This document shows, one piece after another, positions 56,600 to 64,000 of a DNA stretch of 64,000 nucleotides. This DNA is from JAJPKK01 sp963844635 (GTDB taxonomy: Bacteria; Pseudomonadota; Alphaproteobacteria; Rhizobiales; Xanthobacteraceae). The translations under genes and the position numbers were made by a program. Numbering within the stretch: position 1 is the first letter of the stretch; the number at the start of each line of letters is the position of its first letter. The DNA is taken from NCBI GenBank assembly GCA_963844635.1, contig CAWJPD010000005.1, positions 434,001-498,000 on the forward strand, in the 5' to 3' direction. Below the pieces are notes generated by a model. The model had not been told where the DNA came from. It did no database searches and saw only the letters and a program-made list of their open reading frames with translations.

Positions 56600-57193
56600 A
56601 GTTGGTTGGATGGATTGATAGGGCTGTGGGAACAGCTTCTGAAGGAATGGAAACTTGCCAAACAGCGTGGCGAGCAGCAGGAAGCCGCCATGCGATTTGC
56701 AGGTCTGCGGTGTGGACGATGGCATGCAACAGCAGACTTAACGTGTCTACCAGAACATGACGCTTCTTGCTTTGATTTTCTTGCTGCATCATAGCGTGAG
56801 GATCGATGCGCGCCCTCTTTTTCGGCGCTTTTCAAGCTTTGGCTATAGATGATGGCGGCGGTGGGACTGGCTTCGCGTTCCGTCGTTCGAGACACTAGAC
56901 ATAGAGAGAGTGATGAATGAGATAGAGCAAGAGGTCGCATCGCCACCAAACGAAGGAGTTGTACAAAGTGCTGTGCGGCGGAAAATCCTTCGGAAGAGCA
57001 CGCCACTGACAGCAGGTGCTCAGGATGTACATCAGGCGTTAGACCACCGCACGCATGTCGGTGCGTGCTTGCCACCACCGGGCCGCGGCGGCGGAATCAG
57101 CGGCGCAATAACTATCCACTCCTCGTCCGTGAGGTCGCTCGGGTATCTCAGATGATCGCGGTTGTATCTCGGTCGGTTCCTCTGCGTCCACAT
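56590..57193 (-). mobile_element. IS5-family transposase remnant
   Basis: Decayed DDE transposase read on the minus strand from ATG 57193: MWTQRNRPRYNRDHLRYPSD, LTDEEWIVIAPLIPPPRPGG, DMRAVV-stop-RLMYILST, QWRALPKD, EREASPTAAI-YSQSLKSAEK, KKRHVLVDTLSLLLHAIVHTADLQ and FPFLQKLF. Stops and shifts occur throughout and about the last third (including the final catalytic Glu) is gone. Fragments match the IS427-like group of IS5. Here, unlike elsewhere in the window, the decay looks real because it combines stops, substitutions and truncation. Confidence 0.82.
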
Positions 57194-57274
57194 CGGCGTT
57201 CCTCCCCCACGAATTAGACCGCCTCCTTTGAATCACAAATGATTTCATTGACTCCAGAAGTTTTAAAACGGACA

Positions 57275-57506
57275 CTAAGGGTTCCCGCGAAAACAACTGA
57301 ATTGGCCTGGCGGCCATTCGCTGCATCTGCGCGCTGATTGTAGCGGAGCAGTTATTTTCGCGGGTGCCCTAACTTGCGACCGCCGTCTCAAGGCGCAGAT
57401 GCGCTGCAGCGTGGGGCCGCTGTCGACCATGCGCCAATGAGATCAACCAGCATTGTGGCCGACTCCGCGTAATGAAGTTGTCAGCACCATCATCGTGGGG
57501 ATGTTC
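57275..57506. repeat. 230-bp direct repeat, copy 2 (native 3' end of the AI-2E-type gene)
   Basis: Second copy of 56370-56599. A few one-base length differences exist between the copies (for example GCTCGTCGACC in copy 1 against GCTGTCGACC here), which changes the predicted C-terminal residues. Confidence 0.85.
57279..57368. mobile_element. 90-bp mini-element with inverted ends, copy 2
   Basis: Same as 56374-56463, flanked by CTAA at 57275-57278 and 57369-57372. The permease stop codon (TAG on the minus strand) lies inside the right-hand CTAA, so the element sits directly at the gene end. Confidence 0.6.
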
Positions 57507-59181
57507 GTCTCGCCGGTCCCAAACGCCGACCACCAATTGGGCGTGGGGAAACGTTCGTTTGGCGCGGCGTACCAGCAGTGCAAGCTGGGAGGCGGTAAGT
57601 GAACCGACAGACACCAACGAAATGATGTCCGGATGGTAATCGGCACCGTCGGCGGCGGTGCTGATCCCGGTAAGACCGGTAAAGGCTGGGCAACGCGTCG
57701 GAATTCCGAGATCACTGCGCAGAATGTCCGCAAGCAAGTCGGCGACAGCAAGGTCGAGGAAGCCGCGACCTGCGAGCGCCAGCACGTTTGCTTCACCGCG
57801 CTGCGGATCGATGCTGCGGTCCGGCTGCTGCTCGCGATCAATATCGCGATTTTCCTTCACCAATTCGACGAATTCCGCAACCGTTGCCTTGAGTTCGTTC
57901 ATCTGCTCGCGGCCCAGCACGCCGCGTCGATGATCGTCGGAAGCGATGCTGAAGGAAGGAATGACGACCTCGTCGATATAGGTCGGAAAGGTTTTTTCGG
58001 CGATGAAGCTGTCCGCCGACTTCACCGCCTGATTGACCTCTCCCGCCAGGAGATGATGATAAAGTTGCTCCGCTGGCTCGAGCGCCGGCTCATTACCGAG
58101 CAGGATGCGCAGGAACTCGAGTTCGCGGGATATGTTGGCCCATGACGACGATCGAGAGCGTCAGCGGCATTGCCAGCACGAGGCCGACCGGCCCCCACAG
58201 CAGCGTCCAGAACGACGCTCCGACCAGGACGGCAATGGAGGAAAGTCGCGTCTGGGAGCCGAACAGCAGAGGCTCGATAAGCTGGCCGACCAATGGCTCA
58301 CCGACGAGAAAAACGATCCCCGACTCGATCAGCATGCCCCAGCCCGGATCGATCATGGCCGCAAGCGCCATCGGCGGCAGGGCCGACAGCACCGAGCCGA
58401 CATAGGGGACGAACCGCATCAATGCGGCGACGGCACCCCACAAGATCGGGCTGGGAACTCCAATCAGCCACAAAGCGATGCCGACAAAGGTGCCAAAACC
58501 CGCGTTCAGGCTGGCTTGAAGCAGGAAATAATGGCTGAGGTCGTCGCCCGCCTCGTTCAGGGCCTGGGTGGAACGGCCGATTTCGGCGGCCCCCATCAGA
58601 CGCAAAACGCGATCGCGCAAGTCATCGAGCTGGAGCAGGATGAATATGGTGAGGAGAAAGGCAAGAATTGCGGTGACCAACGAGGGCACAGAGGAACGCG
58701 TGTATTCGAGAAAGGTGGACCACGGCGTGCCGGTGTCCTGGGCGACTTCGATTTTGGCCGGCTTGGCGCTTTCCTGGGGGTCGCGTATCTCCGATTCGAT
58801 CGCGGCGATGGTCGCCACTGCGCGCTGCCATATCCCGGATCCGCCAAAAGCGTTATGGAGGGATCTTGCCTTATCGCGCAAATTCATTTCGTGTTTGGGC
58901 AACTCCTCCAGCAAGCCAGTGACTTGGCGCCCAGCAATTGCGGCGGCGCCTAGCACGGCGGCGAGAACGAGGATCACCACCAGCGCGACCGCAGCACCGC
59001 GCGGCGCGCCTCGGTCGGTGATCCGCCGCACCAGCGGAGCAAGAATAAAACTGAGTATCCCCGCCAGCGCCAAGGGGATGAGCAGGTCCCGCCCCGCATA
59101 AAGAGCGATCACGACGATCGCAGCAATGATCATTCCCGACGCGCCGTTAACCAAAGCGGACGGCGATGACCCTGGCCACAT
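57369..59181 (-). pseudogene. AI-2E-family (PerM-like) permease with long C-terminal soluble domain, frameshifted
   Basis: About 603 residues after correction. The first 355 are an AI-2E/PerM membrane protein (GRDLLIPLALAGILSFILAP, ILWGAVAALMRFVPYVGSVL, GEPLVGQLIEPLLFGSQTRLS, WTLLWGPVGLVLAMPLTL). After one extra base at about 58122 (CGAACTCGAG) the frame continues as LEFLRILLGNEPALEPAEQL and a cytosolic domain of about 240 residues (DEVVIPSFSIASDDHRRGVL, VLALAGRGFLDLAVADLLAD, PDIISLVSVGSLT) resembling a cobalamin-binding-like fold. The 3' end is duplicated downstream and differs by small indels. The start at 59181 has GGGGAG upstream. Substrate unknown. Confidence 0.82.
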
Positions 59182-59606
59182 ACCGATCTCCCCGATCACT
59201 CCACTACGGTATTACCGGATGGCGATCGTCCAGATGAAGGTTCAGACAGTAAGTATAGCAAAGACTTCGCAACTCCTGCTCAGCCTAACGTTTGCTTGCC
59301 TTTGCGGTTCATCATGTGCGGATCGAATTGCCGGTCCGCAATAGCGCGCGCTGCCGGCCAATAACCAGTTCCCAGCGGCTTCGCCATTGTGGCCTGCCCG
59401 GGGTGTCCCACGCGCGATGTTGGCAGTATGTATAGCAGCACTCCCGCTTGATCGTTCGCGCAGCCTCAAAAGCTGCCTTGGACCGTCAGGCCGAAGCTCC
59501 AATTCGTCAAGGTTTACGGTATCCAACTGCTTCTAATCCGTTTTTTCGCTGGAACTTGTGTTTCGCTGTCGAATTGTAAGTCGGGTCATTCACCAGGGAG
59601 GCTCTT
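59182..59606. other. Intergenic region AI-2E gene / DUF3309 gene
   Basis: 425 bp between divergent genes, no coding signal. It holds a putative EcfG-like promoter for the permease (59287-59311) and a GGAAC at 59551 without a matching -10 element for the forward genes. Confidence 0.45.
59287..59311 (-). promoter_or_regulatory. EcfG-like promoter TGAAC-N16-CGTT (AI-2E gene)
   Basis: On the minus strand TGAAC (one mismatch to GGAAC), 16-base spacer, CGTT, about 105 bp before the permease start. Confidence 0.45.
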
Positions 59607-59762
59607 GTGCTCTCCACCATTCTCATCGTCATTCTGATCCTGCTCCTGATTGGTGCGCTGCCAAACTGGGGCTACAGCTCCGGCTGGGGCTATGGGCCAG
59701 GCGGCCTTGTCGGCACCATTTTGGTCATTGTGGTCATTCTCGCGCTGTTGGGCCGAATTTAG
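59607..59762 (+). CDS. DUF3309 small membrane peptide
   Basis: A 51-residue peptide starting at GTG 59607 with AGGGAGG 5-6 bases upstream: a first hydrophobic helix (STILIVILILLLIGALP), the central NWGYSSGWGYGPGG, and a second helix (TILVIVVILALLGRI). The Trp-Gly-Tyr turn between two helices is the mark of DUF3309, a widespread family in Proteobacteria of unknown function, often stress-induced. It is 60 bp before the antiporter gene. Confidence 0.85.
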   Translation: MLSTILIVILILLLIGALPNWGYSSGWGYGPGGLVGTILVIVVILALLGRI

Positions 59763-59822
59763 CGGCGATCTTGGGTCGTCGCTGCGCCGCGCCAAGCCGG
59801 CGCGCCACGTTCCTGACCGGCG

Positions 59823-62074
59823 ATGAAGGCGAGATCGCCCGCGCTCTCTAAAGTCAATTGGTCGTTCGCGGCGGCCCTCCTCGTCCTGACAGGGATGTGC
59901 TGGAATGCCACCGCGGACGACGGTGTCTCTGTGCCCCCGCCCCTACCGGGTTCCGCTTCCCAGGGCGTTTTTCTCGCCCAGCTTCTCGCCTTGATGTTTG
60001 TGGGCCGCCTGCTCGGCGAAGCTCTGCACCGCATCGGCCAGCCGACGGTGATGGGGCAGCTTGCCGGCGGCATTCTGCTTGGGCCCTCGGTGCTCGGCTG
60101 GATCGCGCCGGACCTGCAGCGATCACTGTTTCCGACCATTGGCGAACAGCACGCGATGATCGATGCCGTATCGCACTTCGGCATTCTCCTTCTCCTGCTT
60201 CTGACGGGAATGGAGACAGATCTTCGGCTGGTGCGCCGGTTCGGCCGTGCCGCCCTCAGCGTGTCGTCGATGGGCGTTGCGGTCCCCTTTGTCTGTGGTT
60301 TGGCGCTCGGCGCCGTGCTGCCGGATATGCTGTTGCCGGCGAGCGACAAGCGCCTCGTCACCTCGCTATTTCTCGGCACTGCTTTCGCGATTTCTTCGAT
60401 CAAGATCGTCGCCGCGATCGTCCACGAGATGAACTTTACGCGGCGCGACCTGGGCCAGATCATCGTCTCCTCCGCGATCATGGAAGACACCATCGGGTGG
60501 GTCATCATTGCCATCACCTCGAGCCTTGCGGCGGCGAATACGATCCAGGTCTTTGGCCTCATCAAGGCGCTGATCGGGACGGCGGCTTTCCTGGTGGCGA
60601 GCTTTACCGTCGGCCGCTGGTTTGTGATCCACGCAATTCGATGGGCAAACGATCATTTCGAAAGCGAATTCCCGGTGATCACCACCATCCTCCTGGTGAT
60701 GGGAGGCATGGCGCTGACGACCGAGGCAATCGGCGTGAACACCGTTCTCGGTGCCTTTATTGCCGGAGTGCTGATCGGAGAATCGCCAATCCTCACAAGA
60801 CACATCGAGGAGCAGCTGCGAGGGCTTATCGTTGCGTTTTTCATGCCGGTTTTTTTTGGTCTCGCCGGCCTCGGCACGGACCTTACCATCCTCAAGGACC
60901 CGCATCTGTTGCTGCTGACCTTGGCGATTGTCGCCGTCGCAAGCGTCGGTAAGTTCGGCGGCGCCTTTGCCGGAGGCGCGATCGGCGGTTTGATCTCGAC
61001 GGGAGGCGTTGGCGCTCGCCTTCGCGATGAACGCCCGCGGCTCGACCGAGGTGATTGTCGCCACCATCGGCCTTTCGATGGGCGCGCTGACGCAAAATCT
61101 ATTCACGATGATCGTCGCGATGGCGGTCGTAACAACGCTCGCGATGCCACCGATGCTGCGCCGTGGCCTTGCCAGTGTGCCGATCAGCGACGCTGAAAAG
61201 CAACGGCTGGATCGAGAGGAGAGCGATGCCAAGGCCTTCGTGCCCAATCTCGAGCGGTTGTTGCTCGCCGTCGACCACAGCGCCAATGGACGCTTTGCCT
61301 CGCGCCTTGCCGGGCTCATTGCCGGACCGCGCGGTCTGCCGACCACGGTACTTCCATCTCCCGGCACCGCTGAGGCAACCAAGGATTCCATTGTCGCCGC
61401 TGCCGAAGACAGCAACCGTGCCCAGCGCGAGGAGGATCGTACAACACCCGCCGAGGTGACAGTGCGGACCGTTCACGCGGCTCCCGAAGACGCGGTGGCG
61501 CACGAGGCGCGCAAGGGTTACGACCTGCTTTTCGTCGGCATCGAACATACGCGCACCCAGAGCGGTGCCTTCCATCCCGACGTGGCGCGTGTCCTCGCCC
61601 GGTTCGACGGGCCGCAAGCGATTGTTGCCGCACAGGGTGTTCACCTGGTGCATCCGGACAGCAGCCAGTTGCGCATCCTCGTCCCGGTGAACGGTGCCGC
61701 ACCATCGCGCCGTGCTGCCGAGATCGCCATTGCGCTTGCCCACGCTCTGGATGCGCCGATCGCGGCACTTTACGTGTCGACCGCCAAGCCCGATCCCCGC
61801 CGCCGATCGCGGACCGCTGCGAAGGCGGCACAGGCGCGCGCGATCCTCAAGGATATCGTGATGCTCGCGGACCAATATGGTCAGAAGGTCGACACCGTCA
61901 TCGATGTCGATGTCGCCGCCGATGAAGCAATCCTGAGGCAGGCGGCGCCGGCGCGGCAGCAACCTGATCGTCATGGGCGTGACGCCACGCCCCGGCGAAA
62001 GACTGTTCTTCGGCGAGACCGCTGCCTCGGTTTTTGAGGCGACGCCAAGTTCGGTCCTGCTGCTTTCGACGTGA
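59823..62074 (+). pseudogene. CPA2-type monovalent cation/proton antiporter with C-terminal UspA-like domains, two frameshifts
   Basis: 749 residues after correction. Residues 1-450 are a Kef/NhaP-like antiporter: GQPTVMGQLAGGILLGPSVLG, LLLLLLTGMETDLR, SSAIMEDTIGWVI (acidic ion site), VNTVLGAFIAGVLIGESP, FFGLAGLGTDLT. The C-terminal 300 residues hold UspA-like repeats (LERLLLAVDHSANGRFASRL; LRILVPVNGAAPSRRAAEIA) ending LIVMGVTPRPGERLFFGETA. One extra G at about 61002 and one extra base at about 61960 break the frame. Likely a stress-linked Na+/K+ efflux system. Confidence 0.86.
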
Positions 62075-62104
62075 CTTGCTTCGATTTCCGCTGCCCGCTG
62101 CACG

Positions 62105-62130
62105 GGAACTTTCACATCGCCGCCGCGGTT
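62105..62130 (+). promoter_or_regulatory. Possible EcfG-like promoter GGAAC-N18-GTT
   Basis: GGAAC at 62105-62109 and GTT at 62128-62130 with an 18-base spacer, one longer than consensus, 47 bp before the PNPOx-like start. Weak alone; supported by the neighbouring promoters. Confidence 0.35.
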
Positions 62131-62177
62131 GAACCGCCGGCACGCCGGGTGCTGCAACCATGATGCAGGTCCTTCCC

Positions 62178-62670
62178 ATGAACTCACAAACAAGCGACAT
62201 CGATCAGGTATGGGATATCGCGGAGAAGATCGGGACGTGCATGTTGACGACGAATGCGGACGGCCATCTGCGTGCGCGCCCGATGCATGCAATGCCAGAC
62301 CGGGAGTTCAGGCGACTTGTGGTTCGTGACCGACGACCGCGGCGCCAAGGAGGATGAAATCAAGGGCGCGCCCGACGTGTGCCTGGCTTTCGCCGACACC
62401 GGGAGCAACACCTATCTCAGCATTGCCGGCCACGCCGAGATGACGCACGATCCCGACAAAGCGAAAGAAATATGGAGCAACGAAGCGCAGGCGTGGTGGC
62501 CGGGCGGCCCTTCCGACCCCAGCGTCCGCGTCCTTCGGGTCACGGCGGAAAGCGCCGAATTCTGGGATACGCGAGGCAATTCGATCACCATCGCCTTGAA
62601 GCTCGTTGCGGCACGGCTTTCCGGCAAGCCGCCCGACCTCGGTGAGTTGCGAAAGGTCGGTATGCGATGA
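62178..62670 (+). pseudogene. Pyridoxamine 5'-phosphate oxidase-like general stress protein, one frameshift
   Basis: 163 residues after correction, flavin-binding split-barrel of the general stress protein 26 type: DIDQVWDIAEKIGTCMLTTN, ADGHLRARPMHAM (flavin-binding region), then after one extra A at about 62310 (GTTCAGGC) GDLWFVTDDRGAKEDEI, VCLAFADTGSNTYLSIAGHA and AWWPGGPSDPSVRVLRVTAE. The start is ATG 62178, or ATG 62160. Probably binds FMN or F420/haem-like cofactors; the family is commonly stress-induced. Confidence 0.85.
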
Positions 62671-62718
62671 GCGCACTGACTCCCATCGCGGCCGTAGCAG
62701 CTCCGACAGAGTCTGGCC

Positions 62719-62743
62719 GGAACATGGAACGCTGCACAGAGTT
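62719..62743 (+). promoter_or_regulatory. EcfG-type promoter GGAAC-N17-GTT (DUF4142 gene)
   Basis: GGAAC (62719-62723), 17-base spacer, GTT (62741-62743), 105 bp before the DUF4142 start. Confidence 0.6.
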
Positions 62744-62848
62744 TGATCCCGGACGGGTTCGGCCGTCGCCGCGAGAGGGGCTGTTTGGCTGCGGTGAGGG
62801 ACCCGACTCTGTGCCGTTACTCACAACGGTTTGCGGAAAGGACCATCA

Positions 62849-63352
62849 ATGAGAATGACCATGCTGCTTGCTGGCACCTGCCTGTTGTTTGCAGGACCGG
62901 CGCTCGCGCAAAACCCCTCGGGCGGAGCCTCTTCGACCCAGGATTTCGTCACGAAGGTCGCCAACAGCGACATGTTCGAGGTGCAATCGAGCGAGTCCGC
63001 ACTGCAAAAGCATCCGGATCGTGACACAAAACCTTTTGCCAATCGGATGATCAAGGATCACACCGCCACGACCAAGCAGCTCAAAGCATTGGTTATGAGT
63101 GGCAAGGTGAGTGCGGAACTGCCGACCGCCCTCGATGCCGACCACCAGAAGATGCTCGATGATCTCCAGGGCCTCAGCGGCAAGGAGTTCGATCAGGCTT
63201 ATGACATGGATCAGCAGAAGGGCCACCAGGAGGCGGTGGACCTGTTCGGCGAGTACGCCCAAGGCGGCGACAACAAGGATCTGAAACGCTGGGCAGCGAA
63301 GACACTGCCGCGCCTCAAGCAGCACCTCGCTATGGCGGAGAAATTGAAGTGA
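62849..63352 (+). CDS. DUF4142 exported ferritin-like protein
   Basis: A 167-residue protein: signal peptide MRMTMLLAGTCLLFAGPALA, then a four-helix DUF4142 domain (TQDFVTKVANSDMFEVQSSE, FANRMIKDHTATTKQLKALV, FDQAYDMDQQKGHQEAVDLF, LKRWAAKTLPRLKQHLAMAE). The family has a ferritin-like fold and is found in the alphaproteobacterial general stress regulon. The start at 62849 has AAGGA upstream and an EcfG-like promoter further up. Confidence 0.92.
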   Translation: MRMTMLLAGTCLLFAGPALAQNPSGGASSTQDFVTKVANSDMFEVQSSESALQKHPDRDTKPFANRMIKDHTATTKQLKALVMSGKVSAELPTALDADHQKMLDDLQGLSGKEFDQAYDMDQQKGHQEAVDLFGEYAQGGDNKDLKRWAAKTLPRLKQHLAMAEKLK

Positions 63353-63770
63353 AGTAGGGCCGGGGCCTTGCGGTTCCGCCGAAATCGAAGCAGCGCCGGG
63401 CGGTTAAAGCGGCACTATGCGTTCAGCTCGAATGGCTCAGCTGTGATTTCGCACGTAATCTCGTCTCGAAGTCTGCAACCGCTGCTCGCGGGTCGCGCCT
63501 GGCGTAGTTGTTGAAGGCGCGTATCCGCTCCGTGAGCTACGATGCGTGGGATACGCGACTTTGGCGCGTCAGGCCGAGTGTTCGTGTTGCGTGTCGGTGA
63601 ACCCAACCGGCACAATAGGCAGCAGTTCTCAAGTACATCGAGAATCTGTTCGGCCCGCGCGCCTCCAAGTCGCCGCCATCAAAAAGCGTCAACAATGACC
63701 CAAAGCTACGCGCCTTCCGCGTCGCCGTCACAAAGCGCAACCAGTTGATGAGAGGAAAATCCCGGCGCCT
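63353..63770. other. Intergenic region with degenerate dispersed repeat
   Basis: No gene I can support. 63418-63482 (GCGTTCAGCTCGAATGG ... GATTTCGCACGTAATCTCGT ... AAGTCTGCAACCGC) is a decayed copy of the dispersed repeat. Confidence 0.45.
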
Positions 63771-63983
63771 CTAATCGGCTTCCGCATTGCCCTCCAGTGA
63801 CAGTGGAAACGATTGCATCGGTCGCGCGCTCTTTGCCCGAGCGGCGATTCCGATCGACAGTGCCGCACTGGCATACCACTGTTCTGACTTGAATATGACA
63901 CGCCTCACACGCTTTTTTGCCGACGGGGCGCGTGCGAGGCTTTTCCTCGCGCCGACAGGTCTCGAATTACCGCTCCTGGCCAT
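63771..63983 (-). CDS. Possible small basic protein, unknown
   Basis: A 70-residue open frame, MARSGNSRPVGARKSLARAP..., basic at the N-terminus with a mildly hydrophobic middle (WYASAALSIGIAARA). AGGTGATG stands just before the ATG at 63983, which is the only support; codon pattern and homology are not convincing. It may be spurious. Confidence 0.25.
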   Translation of the reverse strand: MARSGNSRPVGARKSLARAPSAKKRVRRVIFKSEQWYASAALSIGIAARAKSARPMQSFPLSLEGNAEAD

Positions 63984-64000
63984 CTCATCACCTGTTGTCC

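Noticed and set aside
63542..63748. Small forward open frame near the right end
   Set aside because: No ribosome-binding site, no recognisable motif, poor codon pattern.

Overview
The window comes from a high-GC alphaproteobacterium. Gene content and order point to Hyphomicrobiales of the Bradyrhizobium/Pseudolabrys/Rhodoplanes type: an XoxF methanol dehydrogenase locus, oxc-frc-fhs oxalate genes, pcm-tolC, kdsB-cycM, a yej transporter with its own binding proteins, EcfG-like promoters, and families of short palindromic intergenic repeats. No rRNA, tRNA, CRISPR array, prophage or replication origin was seen.

Layout. 1-11 kb: the start of a LysR regulator (cut by the window edge), an MgtC-like protein, and a quinoprotein (PQQ) methanol-oxidation locus on both strands. 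The locus has xoxF (lanthanide type), xoxG cytochrome, xoxJ-like binding protein, CXXCW-type protein, ABC-type binding protein, beta-propeller protein, metallo-hydrolase and SoxYZ-like carrier. 11-13 kb: glutathione-linked formaldehyde oxidation (gfa, frmA). 13-22 kb: an orphan methylmalonyl-CoA mutase small subunit, a GntR regulator with a perfect palindromic operator, then oxc-frc, a terminator, and a formyltransferase/10-formyl-THF hydrolase-like gene overlapping fhs. Together these could take methanol or oxalate carbon to formaldehyde, formyl-CoA, formate and formyl-tetrahydrofolate. 22-30 kb: degP, a two-component system, and glnE. 30-43 kb: mixed housekeeping and accessory genes, including tolC, pcm, mgtE, kdsB and cycM. 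Within this stretch lies a three-gene cluster of an HtrA-like pseudoprotease, a LuxR-type protein and a cytosolic HtrA-like protease. 43-53 kb: two yejA-like binding proteins, yejB, yejE, an HTH-PIN pair inserted into the operon, then yejF. 53-63.4 kb: a stress island (PRC-barrel protein, GH15 glycosidase, AI-2E-type permease, DUF3309 peptide, CPA2 antiporter, PNPOx-like protein, DUF4142 protein). Several of its genes are preceded by GGAAC-N16/17-(C)GTT promoters typical of the EcfG general stress sigma factor.

Quality note. Ten genes have reading frames broken by single-base changes, almost all of them one-base insertions (26 insertions against one deletion by my count, leaving aside the duplicated 3' end of the AI-2E gene). 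Fifteen insertions sit in 1.9 kb of glnE. When corrected, every protein is full length and well conserved. I read these as mainly uncorrected sequencing errors of an insertion-prone platform, not real gene decay, but I type the affected genes as pseudogene because the frame is broken as given.
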